Shown: piece after piece, positions 9,400 through 21,720 of the stretch
Position numbering within the stretch: position 1 is the first letter of the stretch
Layout of the letters: each line of letters opens with the position of its first letter
NCBI RefSeq assembly: GCF_011808225.1
Contig: NZ_SOYS01000010.1
Location: 62,001-126,000, forward strand
Reading direction: 5' to 3'
Length of the DNA stretch: 64,000 bases
Origin: Cedecea colo
GTDB lineage: Bacteria > Pseudomonadota > Gammaproteobacteria > Enterobacterales > Enterobacteriaceae
Program-made: the position numbers and the translations under genes
Notes under the pieces: generated by a model
What the model saw: only the letters and a program-made list of their open reading frames with translations
What the model was told of the DNA's origin: nothing
Database searches by the model: none

Positions 9400-11721
9400 T
9401 TAGTGGCAGTCGCCAGCGCTGGTTTCACAGCAGGCTGCGGCAGCAGTTTTACGGGCTGCCAGCAGGCTGACGTCCACACGGCTGCGCGCGCGGCGCAATC
9501 CGCCAATCAGCACCAGGTTAAACAGCACCACCGCAAGGATGCAGACCAGGCTGTATTGCGGATGCGCCCTGAACGACACGCTCTGGTAATAGAGCGTTGA
9601 TAGCGAGTAAGCGATGTCCAGCCCCCACAACACGGAAAACGCCATCCAGCCGCGGCTTGATTCGCGGGCCACTGCGCCCATCACCGAAATGCACGGAATA
9701 TAAAGCAGCACGAAAATCAGGTAGCTGTAAGCCGCCGCCGCGCTGCCAAATTTGCTGCTCATCACGCCCATGGCACCCGTTGCCATCTCGCCGTCGCCTT
9801 TGCTGGCTTCTATTGGGTTAGCGAGCACGCTCAGGCTGAAGGTGTCTTTCAGACTTTGCCAGGTTTCATCTGCGGCGTCGCCGAGCTCATCGAGCAGGCT
9901 AAAGCCAGCCGCGTCAAACTCCTCGTTGTGCATGTCTTCTGCGGTGTAGAGGGTATTCAGCGTGCCGACCACCACTTCTTTTGCCATCGCCCCGGTAAAC
10001 AGGCCTACGGTTGCCTGCCAGTTATCTTCGTGTACGCCAATAGGCTTAAGCAGCGGGGTTAGCACCTGGCTGACGGACGCGAGCGCTGAGTCGTTGATGT
10101 TATCCACGGGTTTGCCGCTAAACGAGAAGCTGTTGAGCGCGCCGATAAAAATACTGACGATAACAATCACTTTGCCCGCGCGCAGCACAAAAGCCTTCAG
10201 GCGCTGCCAGGTTTGCAACAGCAGGCTTTTCAGATGCGGCACGTGATAAACGGGCAGCTCCATCACGAAAGGTGATGCTTCGCCGCGCATGATGGTGTGC
10301 TTAAGCATCAGGCCCGTGAGAATAGCCATTACGATGCCGAGCATGTAGAGCGAGAAGACGACTAACGCACCCTGCTGGCCGAAGAACGCTGCCGCGAACA
10401 CCGCAAAGATCGCCAGACGCGCGCCGCAGGACATAAACGGCGCCATCATGATGGTCATCAGGCGTTCACGCGGCGCGTCCAGAGTACGTGCGCCCATCAC
10501 CGACGGCACGTTACAACCGAAGCCCACAATCAGCGGAACAAATGATTTCCCCGGCAGGCCGAGAGACTGCATTAGCCGATCCATGACAAACGCCGCGCGT
10601 GCCATATAGCCGGAATCTTCAAGGAAAGAGAGAAACAGGTACATCATGCCGATTTGCGGAACCAGCGGCAGCACGGTGTTGATGCCGCCACCGATCCCCT
10701 GGGCGAGGAAGATGGTCAGCCAGTCCGGGAAGCGCAGCGTATAGCCAATCCATTGAATGCCGTGGATAAAGATAGCGGCGGAGCCGCCGTCGAAAATTGG
10801 CTGTAGCGCGCCGCCGATGTTAATCGCCAGCAGGAACATCAGGTACATCACCAGCATAAACACCGGCAGGCCGAGGAAGCGGTTGAGGATAATTTTATCC
10901 ATCATGGCGGTAAGGCGGTGCGGCTCGGCAGTCAGGCTGTTGCTCACCGTATCGCAGATGGCGGCGATGCACTGGTAGCGCGCATCGGCAATCAGCAACG
11001 CCGGGTCTTCAATGGTTTTTGCGAGACTGGCGCGCACGCTTTCCAGCTTATCCGCCGCGCTGCTGGCAAAGGCCTGGCTGTAGATATCTCCTTCCAGCAT
11101 TTGCAGCGCCAGCCAGCGGCGTTGCTGCTCGGGTATCTCTTCTGCCATGTCCGCCGCCAGGTTATCCACTTCAACGAGCAGCGCCTGCGGATAGAGCACC
11201 AGCTCTGCGCGGGTATTTGGCTGGCGTCGGTCGATGGCTAATTTCAACCCCTCTATGCCGCGTCCGCGTGTGGAAACCAGCGGAACCACCGGGCAACCCA
11301 GACGAGCGGCGAGGGCATCGATATCAATGCGAATATTTTGTTTCTCAGCGATATCGAGCATATTGAGCGCCACGACGCAGGGCATACCCAGCTCCAGCAG
11401 CTGTAGCGTCAGGTAGAGGTTGCGCTCAAGATTGGCGGCATCCACGACGTTTATCAGCAGGTCGGCATCGCCGCTCAAAATATAGTGACAGGCAATTTGC
11501 TCATCGAGCGAGGTTTGTGAGGAGATGGTGGTCAGGGAATACGTGCCCGGTAAATCAACCAGCGTGACCTGATGGGTCAGGGTTGAAAACTGTCCTTCTT
11601 TTCGTTCGACAGTGACGCCTGCCCAGTTGCCGACACGCTGACGCGAACCAGTAAGCTGGTTAAACAGCGTGGTTTTTCCCGAATTAGGATTACCGATTAA
11701 ACCTATGGTTAAGTTTTTCAT
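9400..11721 (-). CDS. feoB: FeoB, ferrous iron permease
   Basis: Inner-membrane Fe(II) transporter of 773 residues, the same length as E. coli. The cytoplasmic G domain shows G1 GNPNSGKTTLF (residues 10-20), G3 DLPGTYSL and G4 NMLD. The C-terminal half holds two Gate repeats with long hydrophobic segments and conserved cysteines (GFGCNVPSV, FMSCGARL). The C-terminus ends in a short Cys/His stretch. It lies between feoA and feoC on one transcript. Confidence 0.98.
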   Translation of the reverse strand: MKNLTIGLIGNPNSGKTTLFNQLTGSRQRVGNWAGVTVERKEGQFSTLTHQVTLVDLPGTYSLTTISSQTSLDEQIACHYILSGDADLLINVVDAANLERNLYLTLQLLELGMPCVVALNMLDIAEKQNIRIDIDALAARLGCPVVPLVSTRGRGIEGLKLAIDRRQPNTRAELVLYPQALLVEVDNLAADMAEEIPEQQRRWLALQMLEGDIYSQAFASSAADKLESVRASLAKTIEDPALLIADARYQCIAAICDTVSNSLTAEPHRLTAMMDKIILNRFLGLPVFMLVMYLMFLLAINIGGALQPIFDGGSAAIFIHGIQWIGYTLRFPDWLTIFLAQGIGGGINTVLPLVPQIGMMYLFLSFLEDSGYMARAAFVMDRLMQSLGLPGKSFVPLIVGFGCNVPSVMGARTLDAPRERLMTIMMAPFMSCGARLAIFAVFAAAFFGQQGALVVFSLYMLGIVMAILTGLMLKHTIMRGEASPFVMELPVYHVPHLKSLLLQTWQRLKAFVLRAGKVIVIVSIFIGALNSFSFSGKPVDNINDSALASVSQVLTPLLKPIGVHEDNWQATVGLFTGAMAKEVVVGTLNTLYTAEDMHNEEFDAAGFSLLDELGDAADETWQSLKDTFSLSVLANPIEASKGDGEMATGAMGVMSSKFGSAAAAYSYLIFVLLYIPCISVMGAVARESSRGWMAFSVLWGLDIAYSLSTLYYQSVSFRAHPQYSLVCILAVVLFNLVLIGGLRRARSRVDVSLLAARKTAAAACCETSAGDCH

Positions 11722-11774
11722 TTTTCACCGACTAAGGAGAATAAAAACCGGGGCACGAATGCCCGTCCCGTTTG

Positions 11775-11999
11775 TCAGGCCAGGGCTTCGACGTTTAATA
11801 ATTCGAGATCTTTTTTACGTAAAACCAAATTGACGCGGCGTGTTTCGATATGAACCGGATCGCCAAGCGGCGCTACGCGTATGACATTAAAAGAAGAACC
11901 GGGCAACATGCCGAGGGACAATAATTTTTGTCGATAGGCCGGGCTTATTTCACGGGCGAAGCCGGTAATTTTCCACGCGCTGTTCGGTAAAAAATTCAT
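11775..11999 (-). CDS. feoA: FeoA, ferrous iron transport accessory protein
   Basis: Cytoplasmic SH3-like protein of 74 residues needed for full FeoB activity. The sequence contains the typical [21 protein letters not shown] segment in the middle. It is the first gene of feoABC, 53 bp before feoB. A Fur box lies about 120 bp upstream of its start. Confidence 0.95.
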   Translation of the reverse strand: MNFLPNSAWKITGFAREISPAYRQKLLSLGMLPGSSFNVIRVAPLGDPVHIETRRVNLVLRKKDLELLNVEALA

Positions 12000-12118
12000 A
12001 GGACCTTCTTAGAGCAAGACGCTAATTTGTTACTGGCGGAGCTGCTGTATTCACCGGCACGTCTGAAGCGCGGTGAAAGCCAACGGTCTTTTGGGGTAAA
12101 GGAGAAATAATAAGCAAA

Positions 12119-12145
12119 ACAATGATAATGAGAATAATTTTTATC
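12119..12145 (-). promoter_or_regulatory. Fur box region of feoABC
   Basis: The stretch contains AATGATAATGAGAATAATT followed by TTTATC, giving overlapping matches to the Fur consensus GATAATGATAATCATTATC. Fe(II)-Fur repression of feo is well established in E. coli and Salmonella. I did not find a clear FNR site in the rest of the 457 bp feoA-tex gap, which is AT-rich and otherwise unassigned apart from the hairpin at 12394-12436. Confidence 0.65.
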
Positions 12146-12393
12146 TGCAATAACTATTTATGAATGAGCGCGCATTTTTCAGTATTAAATGCAACAAGGC
12201 GTATGCTTATTTAATTTATTCCTGGACTAATGTTACGTTGATATTTCATGTGTTACGTAAATGATGCTTGTTGGTTTCTTATTTAAACATTCAGCGGAAA
12301 TAGTTTTATTAGCTGCGGAATAATAGGGGCGGATAATTAACTGTTATTAATGAGTGGGCAGGAAGCGTCAGGAACAATACAGGTTAATTATGC

Positions 12394-12436
12394 GTTATAT
12401 CCGCCCTGCCCTGGCTTTCAACAGGGCGGATATACG
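12394..12436 (-). terminator. REP-like hairpin after tex
   Basis: GTTATATCCGCCCTG pairs with CAGGGCGGATATACG around a 13 base loop, 20 bp past the tex stop. The GGGCGGATA core resembles REP units of this family. It has no T run, so it may stabilise the mRNA 3' end instead of terminating by itself. Confidence 0.55.
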
Positions 12437-12456
12437 TTGCGTCATCCGCCGGTAGA

Positions 12457-14790
12457 TTAGCTCTTCTTACCAAACGCGGCGGCCAGCGCATCGCTCATCG
12501 CGCTGTTGCCGTTGCTGGCGTTATCCCGTGCGCGCGGTTTGGCCTGCTGTTGCGCTGGTCGGCGGGCGTTGTTTTGCTCACGCGGCGCGCTGCTACGATG
12601 GTTACTGGTTTCACCCGGCTGTTCATCAAGGCGCATGGTCAGCGCAATACGCTTGCGGGCAAGATCCACTTCCATCACCTTCACTTTGACGATATCACCG
12701 GCTTTCACCACCTTATGCGGATCGTCGATGAATTTATCGGAAAGAGAAGAGATGTGCACCAGACCGTCCTGATGAACGCCGATATCCACAAACGCGCCGA
12801 AGTTGGTGACGTTGGTAACCGCGCCTTCCAGTACCATGCCCGGCGTCAGATCGTTCATGGTTTCCACGCCGTCGGCAAACTTCGCGGTTTTGAATTCCGG
12901 ACGCGGGTCGCGGCCTGGTTTTTCCAGTTCTTTGATGATGTCGGTCACCGTCGGGACACCGAAGCGCTCGTCGGTAAACTCGCTCGCCTTCAGGCCGCGC
13001 AGCGCGTCGCCGTTGCCCATAAGTTCGGCAAGCGCCTGCTTTGTCGCGGCAAGAATACGTTCAACAACGGGATAGGCTTCCGGGTGCACGGTGGAGGCAT
13101 CCAGCGGGTTATTGCCGTGATTGATACGCAGGAAGCCCGCGCACTGCTCAAAGGCTTTTGGCCCCAGACGGCTGACTTTCAGCAGCTGCTGGCGATCCTG
13201 GAAACGGCCATTTTCGTCGCGCCAGTTAACGATATTCTGCGCCATCATGCGCGTTAAGCCCGCAACGCGAGTTAACAGCGGCACCGATGCGCTGTTCAGA
13301 TCCACGCCCACGGCGTTTACGCAGTCTTCCACAACCGCATCCAGCTTCTTCGCTAACTGCGACTGGCTGACGTCATGTTGATACTGGCCGACGCCGATAG
13401 ACTTCGGATCGATTTTCACCAGCTCGGCAAGCGGGTCCTGCAGGCGGCGGGCGATAGACACCGCGCCACGAATCGAGACGTCCAGATCCGGGAATTCCAG
13501 CGCCGCCAGTTCCGAAGCTGAATAAACGGAAGCGCCCGCTTCGCTGACAATCACTTTTTGCGCGGTCACTTTCGGGAACTGCTGCTGTACATCAAGGAAG
13601 AAACGCTCGGTTTCACGAGACGCCGTCCCGTTGCCGATAGCCACCAGTTCGACGTTGTGTTTCTCACACAGCGCCGCAACGGCAACCGCGGCTTTTGCGG
13701 CCTGGCCGGTATGCGGATAAATGGTATCGGTGGCGACCAGTTTACCGGTTGAATCAACAACCGCTACTTTGACGCCGGTACGCAGACCTGGATCGAGGCC
13801 CATGGTGGCACGCAGGCCAGCAGGCGCGGCCATCAATAAATCATGCAGGTTGCGGGCGAAGACGTTGATCGCTTCTTCTTCGGCGCGTTCGCGCACGGTG
13901 CCCATCAGTTCGGTTTCCAGATGCATCAGCACTTTGATGCGCCAGGTCCAGCTCACGACGCCGCGACGCCAGGCGTCTGCCGGGGCATTGTTCAGGCGCA
14001 GAGCGAGATGGTCGATAATGAGCTGTTCGCAGTAGCTTTCACGCGGCGGCTCGTCGTGCTGCGGATCGGCATTCAGCGCAAGCTGCAAAACGCCTTCGTT
14101 GCGGCCGCGGAACATGGCGAGCGCGCGGTGAGAAGGGACGGTGGCGATGGGTTCGTGATGATCGAAGTAGTCGCGGAACTTTGCGCCTTCCTCTTCTTTG
14201 CCGCTAACCACGGTGGCAACCAGATATGCGTTCTTCCACAGGTAGTTACGTACTTTTGCCAGAAGCGTTGCGTCTTCGGCGAAGCGCTCCATCAGGATGT
14301 AGCGAGCCCCATCCAGCGCGGCTTTGGTATCGGCAACGCCTTTGTCCGCGTCAATGTAGCGAACGGCTTCCTGTTCAGGTTCGTGAGCCGGTTCGTTCCA
14401 CAGGATTTCCGCCAGCGGCTCAAGGCCTGCTTCGATTGCAATCTGCCCGCGCGTGCGGCGTTTTGGCTTATACGGCAGGTACAAATCCTCAAGCTCGGTT
14501 TTGCTCAGCGTGCCGTTAATGGCGGCTGCCAGCTCGTCGCTCAGTTTGCCCTGTTCGGCGATAGATTTCAGAATGGCCTGGCGGCGATCGGACAGCTCGC
14601 GCAGGTAGCTCAGGCGTGTCTCCAGCTGGCGCAGCTGCGTGTCATCCAGACCTCCGGTGACTTCCTTACGATAACGTGCGATAAACGGCACGGTATTCCC
14701 TTCGTCGAGCAGGCGAACGGCTGCTTCAACCTGTTCATTTCTGGCCTTTAGCTCACCGGCAATAATGCGGCAGAGTGAATCATTCATCAT
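12457..14790 (-). CDS. tex: Tex (YhgF), S1-domain transcription accessory protein
   Basis: RNA-binding protein of 777 residues. The order is an N-terminal helical Tex region, a YqgF/RuvX-like domain ([17 protein letters not shown]), helix-hairpin-helix repeats ([15 protein letters not shown]) and an S1 RNA-binding domain near residues 650-720 ([24 protein letters not shown]). The last 50 residues are basic, Gln/Ala-rich and disordered, and vary from E. coli. Its role in transcription is inferred from relatives. It stands alone upstream of greB on the same strand. Confidence 0.95.
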   Translation of the reverse strand: MMNDSLCRIIAGELKARNEQVEAAVRLLDEGNTVPFIARYRKEVTGGLDDTQLRQLETRLSYLRELSDRRQAILKSIAEQGKLSDELAAAINGTLSKTELEDLYLPYKPKRRTRGQIAIEAGLEPLAEILWNEPAHEPEQEAVRYIDADKGVADTKAALDGARYILMERFAEDATLLAKVRNYLWKNAYLVATVVSGKEEEGAKFRDYFDHHEPIATVPSHRALAMFRGRNEGVLQLALNADPQHDEPPRESYCEQLIIDHLALRLNNAPADAWRRGVVSWTWRIKVLMHLETELMGTVRERAEEEAINVFARNLHDLLMAAPAGLRATMGLDPGLRTGVKVAVVDSTGKLVATDTIYPHTGQAAKAAVAVAALCEKHNVELVAIGNGTASRETERFFLDVQQQFPKVTAQKVIVSEAGASVYSASELAALEFPDLDVSIRGAVSIARRLQDPLAELVKIDPKSIGVGQYQHDVSQSQLAKKLDAVVEDCVNAVGVDLNSASVPLLTRVAGLTRMMAQNIVNWRDENGRFQDRQQLLKVSRLGPKAFEQCAGFLRINHGNNPLDASTVHPEAYPVVERILAATKQALAELMGNGDALRGLKASEFTDERFGVPTVTDIIKELEKPGRDPRPEFKTAKFADGVETMNDLTPGMVLEGAVTNVTNFGAFVDIGVHQDGLVHISSLSDKFIDDPHKVVKAGDIVKVKVMEVDLARKRIALTMRLDEQPGETSNHRSSAPREQNNARRPAQQQAKPRARDNASNGNSAMSDALAAAFGKKS

Positions 14791-14920
14791 GGCTTTATCA
14801 TCTGTGTAGTGCGTTTAGTGCGGAAATTTCAGAGGACAGTTATACGGACTGGAGGGCAAAAATGCCAGCCACAGCGCCTTCCCGACGAGGAATCGGACGG
14901 TTCTGTTGCTGACACGGGAG

Positions 14921-15394
14921 CTATTTCACATACTCGATTTCATTGACGTACCACTGGGCTTCTCCGCCGGGAGTTTGCACCACGGCTAAATCGCCCACTT
15001 CTTTTTTCAGCAGCGCGCGGGCCATGGGCGAGTCGATAGAGATGTAATCCTTGCGGCCGAAAATCTCATCGTAGCCCACAATGCGGAATTTCAGCAGGTT
15101 GCCGTCGTCGTTTTCGATTTCCACCCAGGCGCCAAAAAACACTTTGCCTTCCTGCTGGGGCGAATAATCGACGATTTTAAGGTTCTCAAGGCATTTCGTC
15201 AGATAACGTACCCGGCGGTCTATCTCGCGCAGCCGTTTTTTGTTGTACTGGTAATCGGCATTTTCACTGCGGTCGCCAAGGCTTGCCGCCCAGGTAACCT
15301 TTTTGGTCACTTCCGGACGCTCCTCGCGCCACAAATAGTCCTTTTCTTGCCTGAGCTTTTCGTAGCCCTCGCGGGTAATCAATGGCGTTTTCAT
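14921..15394 (-). CDS. greB: GreB, transcript cleavage factor
   Basis: Rescues backtracked RNA polymerase by stimulating cleavage of the nascent RNA 3' end. It has 157 residues: an N-terminal coiled coil carrying the acidic tip (SLGDRSENADYQYNKKR) and a C-terminal FKBP-like domain. It is divergent from ompR across 236 bp. The start MKTPLITREGYEKL is canonical. Confidence 0.97.
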   Translation of the reverse strand: MKTPLITREGYEKLRQEKDYLWREERPEVTKKVTWAASLGDRSENADYQYNKKRLREIDRRVRYLTKCLENLKIVDYSPQQEGKVFFGAWVEIENDDGNLLKFRIVGYDEIFGRKDYISIDSPMARALLKKEVGDLAVVQTPGGEAQWYVNEIEYVK

Positions 15395-15630
15395 CGTTGG
15401 GCCTGCAACGTGGATAACAATAAGGTGATTTAAACCGATAAATCAGGGTGATGGCAATCCCGACAATGTGCGAAGCCGCTCATCGTTTTAGTAAAAAAAT
15501 CGCTATAACCGACTGTTTAATATGCTTTGTAACAATTTCGACTAGAATATATACCAGATTTGTCTGGTCGTATTGACGCAGTTTTTTAAGAATACGCCCT
15601 CAACTGTTCGAGCCTTTGGGAGTAATAAGA

Positions 15631-17708
<2,078 letters not shown>

Positions 17709-17711
17709 AAT

Positions 17712-17742
17712 AAAAAACGAACCTCAGGAGGTTCGTTTTTTT
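17712..17742. terminator. Bidirectional terminator between envZ and pckA
   Basis: AAAAAACGAACCTC, then AGGAGGTTCGTTTTTTT: a perfect stem with a T run in both directions. It serves both convergent genes. Confidence 0.9.
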
Positions 17743-17758
17743 ATGGGCAATGAGAAGA

Positions 17759-19378
17759 TTAAATCTTCGGTCCTGCGCTCACCAGGGCCGCGCCTGCCGG
17801 AGTATCGGTGTACTTCTCAAAGTTAGACACGAACAGCTTAGCCAGCTGCCCGGCTTTTTCCTGCCACTGTTCTGGCGACGCATAGGTGTTGCGCGGATCC
17901 AGGATGCGGGGATCAACCCCGGCCAGCTCCGTCGGGATAGCAAGATCAAACATCGGCAGGGTGAAGGTTTCCGCGTCGTCAAGCGAGCCGTCCAGAATCG
18001 CATCGATAATTGCACGAGTGTCTTTGATCGAGATACGTTTGCCCGTGCCGTTCCAGCCCGTGTTAACCAGATAAGCCTGCGCGCCTGCGGTCTGCATACG
18101 CTTCACCAGCACTTCGGCATACTGAGTCGGGTGCAGCGAAAGGAACGCTGCGCCAAAGCAGGCTGAGAAAGTTGGCGTCGGTTCGGTTACGCCGCGCTCG
18201 GTTCCTGCCAGTTTGGCGGTGAAGCCGGACAGAAAGTGGTACTGAGTCTGGTTCGCCGTCAGGCGGGAAACCGGCGGCAAAACGCCAAATGCATCAGCGG
18301 TCAGGAAGATAACTTTGGTGGCGTGACCCGCTTTGGAGACTGGTTTGACGATATTGTCGATATGGTAAATCGGGTACGACACGCGGGTGTTTTCAGTTTT
18401 TGAACTGTCGTCGAAGTCGATAGAGCCGTCTGCGCGTACGGTGACGTTTTCCAGCAGCGCATCACGACGGATGGCATGGAAAATATCCGGCTCGGCTTCT
18501 TCGGACAGGCGAATGGTCTTCGCGTAACAGCCGCCTTCGAAGTTAAACACCCCGTCGTCGTCCCAGCCGTGCTCGTCATCGCCGATCAGGCGGCGTTTCG
18601 GATCGGTGGAAAGAGTGGTTTTACCCGTGCCGGATAAACCAAAGAACACGGCGACATCGCCCGCTTCACCGACGTTAGCCGAGCAGTGCATAGAAGCAAT
18701 ACCTTTTAACGGCAGCAGGTAATTCATAATAGAGAACATTCCCTTCTTCATTTCGCCGCCGTACCAGGTGCCGCCAATCAGCTGCATCCTTTCGGTAAGG
18801 TTAAAGGCGACGAAGTTTTCGGAGTTCATTCCCTGCTCCTGCCAGTGCGGGTTGGTGCATTTGGCGCCGTTCATCACCACAAAGTCGGGAGTGAAAGATT
18901 CAAGCTCTTCACTGGTTGGGCGGATAAACATGTTCTTAACGAAATGGGCCTGCCAGGCCACTTCGGTAATAAAACGTACCGAAAGGCGGGTATCGGCGTT
19001 GGCGCCGCAGAACGCGTCGATAATGAACAGGCGCTTGCCGGAGAGCTGTCGGGTAACGAGACCTTTCAGGCTTTGCCAGGTCTCGACGGTGAGGGGTTTG
19101 TTGTCGTTCTTGCCTTTGCCGTTATCCGCCCACCAGAGCGTGTCACGGGTGGTGTCGTCACGAACGATATACTTATCTTTTGGCGAGCGGCCGGTAAAGA
19201 TGCCGGTATCTACGGCGACGGCGCCGAGATGAGTTTCTACGCCTCGTTCAAAGCCTTCCAGACTGGGATCAAGCTCTTCGCGATACAGAGTGTCGTAATC
19301 GGGGTTATAAAGCACTTCACTCACATCGTTAATACCATAAGCCTTGAGATCCTGCGGGGTTATACCTTTAACTCGCAT
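17759..19378 (-). CDS. pckA: PckA, phosphoenolpyruvate carboxykinase (ATP)
   Basis: Converts oxaloacetate and ATP to phosphoenolpyruvate, the entry step of gluconeogenesis. It has 539 residues (E. coli 540). The kinase P-loop [11 protein letters not shown] lies near residue 250, and the metal/oxaloacetate residues in [13 protein letters not shown] and FGLSG surroundings are kept. It is convergent with envZ. A perfect CRP palindrome 119 bp upstream of its start fits the known cAMP dependence. Confidence 0.98.
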   Translation of the reverse strand: MRVKGITPQDLKAYGINDVSEVLYNPDYDTLYREELDPSLEGFERGVETHLGAVAVDTGIFTGRSPKDKYIVRDDTTRDTLWWADNGKGKNDNKPLTVETWQSLKGLVTRQLSGKRLFIIDAFCGANADTRLSVRFITEVAWQAHFVKNMFIRPTSEELESFTPDFVVMNGAKCTNPHWQEQGMNSENFVAFNLTERMQLIGGTWYGGEMKKGMFSIMNYLLPLKGIASMHCSANVGEAGDVAVFFGLSGTGKTTLSTDPKRRLIGDDEHGWDDDGVFNFEGGCYAKTIRLSEEAEPDIFHAIRRDALLENVTVRADGSIDFDDSSKTENTRVSYPIYHIDNIVKPVSKAGHATKVIFLTADAFGVLPPVSRLTANQTQYHFLSGFTAKLAGTERGVTEPTPTFSACFGAAFLSLHPTQYAEVLVKRMQTAGAQAYLVNTGWNGTGKRISIKDTRAIIDAILDGSLDDAETFTLPMFDLAIPTELAGVDPRILDPRNTYASPEQWQEKAGQLAKLFVSNFEKYTDTPAGAALVSAGPKI

Positions 19379-19496
19379 GTCACTGCTCCTTAGCCAATTT
19401 GTACTACCTCAGATTGTAGGGTTGTTTATTGCTTGTTAACCGCGACCAAACTCATAGATTTGAGCATCCAACTCACATCAGGGCAGCGGAAAACGC

Positions 19497-19512
19497 TGTG
19501 AAGCTAGTCACA
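19497..19512 (-). promoter_or_regulatory. CRP site of pckA
   Basis: TGTGAAGCTAGTCACA is a perfect TGTGA-N6-TCACA palindrome in the pckA-hslO gap. It lies upstream of pckA, a gene known to need cAMP-CRP. Confidence 0.85.
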
Positions 19513-19637
19513 ATGGGGTGAGAGTATGGCAGGGATTGGCAATACGTCGGGTAAAATATTCCGAATATGTTAAAACACAGTGCAATAAACGGAAGCGATG
19601 TGATCGAGAGCGCGTTCGTAAGAAAGGGAATGAAAAA

Positions 19638-19677
19638 CCGGGGCGGATAAGCGCGAACGCCGTCCACCCCAGGGAAA
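19638..19677 (-). repeat. REP-like palindrome after hslO
   Basis: GGGGCGGATAAGCG, then CGCCGTCCACCCC: an imperfect inverted repeat resembling the REP units elsewhere in the window, just past the hslO stop. It could act as a 3' end for hslO. The rest of the 299 bp pckA-hslO gap holds the CRP site and nothing else I recognise. Confidence 0.4.
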
Positions 19678-20556
19678 TCAGTGAAGCTGGGGATCCGCCG
19701 GGGAGGCGTTGTTACGGATTGCGGCGATGTCCATGGCATCGAACACGTAGTGGCTGCCGCAGTAATCACAGTTCATGTCGATTTCGCCGTCATCTGCGAT
19801 GATGCTGTCCACTTCTTCGTCCGGCAGGGTTTTCAGCGCGTCGGCGCAGCGTTCACGGGAACAGGTGCACTTGAACTCAACGGCCTGCGGATCGTAGAGC
19901 GTCACTTCTTCTTCGTGATACAGGCGCCACAGCACGTCATTGGCCGGCAGCGTAAGCATCTCTTCCGCAGTAATGGTTTCCGTCAGCGCGGCCAGGTGCG
20001 TGAAGTCATCTGCCTGGGCGTTTTGCGCAGGTAAAACTTGCAGCAGCATGCCGCCCGCAGCCGCCTGGCCTTGTACATCGCCGGTACGGATGAACAGACG
20101 CGTAGGCAGCTGTTCGGAACGCAGGAAGTAATCTTCCAGGCAGTCGGCCAGCGTATCGCCTTCCAGGCCCACAACGCCCTGATAGCGCTCGCCTTCGCTC
20201 GGCGTGATAGTGATGACCAGATAACCGTTGCCAACCAGCGTTTTCAAATCAGCATCAGCAGGAATATCGGCCTGAACGCGAGCCACGCCGCGCATTTGCT
20301 GTTTATTGTTGCCGTTGATCACCGCGAGAGTCATTGGGCCATCGCCCTGTAGCTGGACGGTGATATCGCCGTCAAACTTCAGCGTCGCCGTCAGCAGGCT
20401 AGTCGCGACCAGCAGTTCGCCGAGAATTTTTTTCACCGGCTGCGGGTAGTCATGGTTCTCCATGATCTGCTGCCAGGTTTCGGATACCGTTACCAGTTCG
20501 CCGCGCACGGCATAGTTTTCAAACAGGTAACGATGGAGTTGGTCGTGTTGAGCCAT
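19678..20556 (-). CDS. hslO: HslO (Hsp33), redox-regulated chaperone
   Basis: Holdase switched on by oxidation and unfolding. It has 292 residues, with the C-terminal zinc switch Cys-X-Cys ([11 protein letters not shown]) and Cys-X2-Cys ([12 protein letters not shown]). It is the last gene of the igaA-yrfG-hslR-hslO run, 24 bp after hslR. Heat-shock control is known in E. coli; I did not locate a sigma-32 promoter here. Confidence 0.97.
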   Translation of the reverse strand: MAQHDQLHRYLFENYAVRGELVTVSETWQQIMENHDYPQPVKKILGELLVATSLLTATLKFDGDITVQLQGDGPMTLAVINGNNKQQMRGVARVQADIPADADLKTLVGNGYLVITITPSEGERYQGVVGLEGDTLADCLEDYFLRSEQLPTRLFIRTGDVQGQAAAGGMLLQVLPAQNAQADDFTHLAALTETITAEEMLTLPANDVLWRLYHEEEVTLYDPQAVEFKCTCSRERCADALKTLPDEEVDSIIADDGEIDMNCDYCGSHYVFDAMDIAAIRNNASPADPQLH

Positions 20557-20580
20557 AGTTTTCTCTCAGTCAGGCGGCAG

Positions 20581-20982
20581 CTAGTCGTTGCCACCGTGTT
20601 TAAATTTCATCAGATCCCGGCGTTCTTTTTTGTCCGGGCGACGGTCCGGGTGCGGCATGGTCAGCGAATTCGTCTTGCGTGCCAGCGCCATTTTTTCCCG
20701 TTTTTCGAGGCTTTCCGCCGTCTCTTCATAAAGCTGCACCGCCTCCGTTGCCGGACGACGCTGCTCGGTTATGCCAAGTACTTTAACCGTGCGTTCATCG
20801 TTGCCCTGGCGCAGCGTTAGCATGGCGTTCAGTTCAACGATTTTGCTGGGCTTGCTGCGCTGCCCGTTGTAATGCACTTTGCCGCCTTCAATCATTTCCC
20901 GGGCCACGGCGCGAGTTTTGTAAAAGCGTGCGGCCCAAAGCCATTTGTCGAGGCGTACGTCTTCGGACGATTTCTCTTTCAT
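20581..20982 (-). CDS. hslR: HslR (Hsp15), ribosome-associated heat shock protein
   Basis: S4-domain RNA-binding protein of 133 residues that binds 50S subunits carrying stalled nascent chains. The S4 motif RLDKWLWAARFYKTRAVARE covers residues 10-30, and the C-terminus is highly basic (PHPDRRPDKKERRDLMKFKHG). Its start overlaps the yrfG stop by 4 bp. Confidence 0.97.
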   Translation of the reverse strand: MKEKSSEDVRLDKWLWAARFYKTRAVAREMIEGGKVHYNGQRSKPSKIVELNAMLTLRQGNDERTVKVLGITEQRRPATEAVQLYEETAESLEKREKMALARKTNSLTMPHPDRRPDKKERRDLMKFKHGGND

Positions 20983-21662
20983 CGCGACTCCTTAACCCGA
21001 AGCGAGGGGATCAGGTGACGATAGTCATTCAACGCGGGATGACGCTGCCAGATTTTGTCTGCCATTCCGGAATCCGGATTGGTGACGCCCAGGCAGTAGC
21101 GAATACCAAACTTTGCCGCTGCGTCCAGAATTGGCTCGCTATCATCGATAAATACGGTTCTTGCTTCGTCCAGCCCCGTATGCGCTGCCACAGCTTGCCA
21201 CAACCGTTGATCCTCTTTTGGATAACCAAATGTGTGGGTGGAAAGCAATAAATCAAGGTGCTGTGCTAAACCGGTGTGTTCAAGTTTCACCGCCAGGTTA
21301 TAAGGATGCGCATTTGTCAGCAGTATTCGCCGCTTACCACAGGCTTTTAACGCATCGAGGAACGGGGCGGTATCTTCACGCAGTACGGCATTTGGTCCCT
21401 GAGCGGTGGTCATGGCGCGGATATCCAGCCCAAGCCGTTCGCTCCAGTAATCCAGACAGTACCAGTTTAGCGTATGTTGCACGGCATGATATTCACTGGC
21501 AATCAACCGGTGAGCTTCATCCAGCGGGATGTTGCGCTCAAGGCTTACGGTTTCCGGAACCAGCTTCTGCCAGAAGTGGGTATCAAACGCGAGATCCAGC
21601 AGCGTGCCGTCCATATCGAGCAAAACGGTGTCGACATCCTGCCAGGCAATATCAATATGCAT
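20979..21662 (-). CDS. yrfG: YrfG, HAD-family nucleotidase
   Basis: HAD-superfamily phosphatase of 227 residues (E. coli 222), reported to act on GMP and IMP. Motif I is DTVLLDMDGTLLDL near residue 15, motif II is LLTNAHPY, and motif IV is IDDSEPILDAA. It is co-transcribed with igaA upstream and hslR downstream. The physiological substrate is not shown by the sequence. Confidence 0.93.
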   Translation of the reverse strand: MHIDIAWQDVDTVLLDMDGTLLDLAFDTHFWQKLVPETVSLERNIPLDEAHRLIASEYHAVQHTLNWYCLDYWSERLGLDIRAMTTAQGPNAVLREDTAPFLDALKACGKRRILLTNAHPYNLAVKLEHTGLAQHLDLLLSTHTFGYPKEDQRLWQAVAAHTGLDEARTVFIDDSEPILDAAAKFGIRYCLGVTNPDSGMADKIWQRHPALNDYRHLIPSLRVKESR

Positions 21663-21689
21663 GGGTTAAACCTGATTGGGAGAGAGCTA

Positions 21690-21714
21690 CGCGACAGGTT
21701 AGCATACTGTCGCG
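21690..21714 (-). other. Inverted repeat between igaA and yrfG
   Basis: CGCGACAG and CTGTCGCG flank a 9 base loop in the 58 bp igaA-yrfG gap. No T run follows, so it may be a processing or partial termination site in the operon. Confidence 0.4.
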
Positions 21715-21720
21715 TGAAGT

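Noticed and set aside
13843-14751. 302-codon forward frame inside tex
   Set aside because: It is antisense to the conserved tex gene and its composition (Gln, Phe, Arg and Val rich) is typical of a shadow frame.
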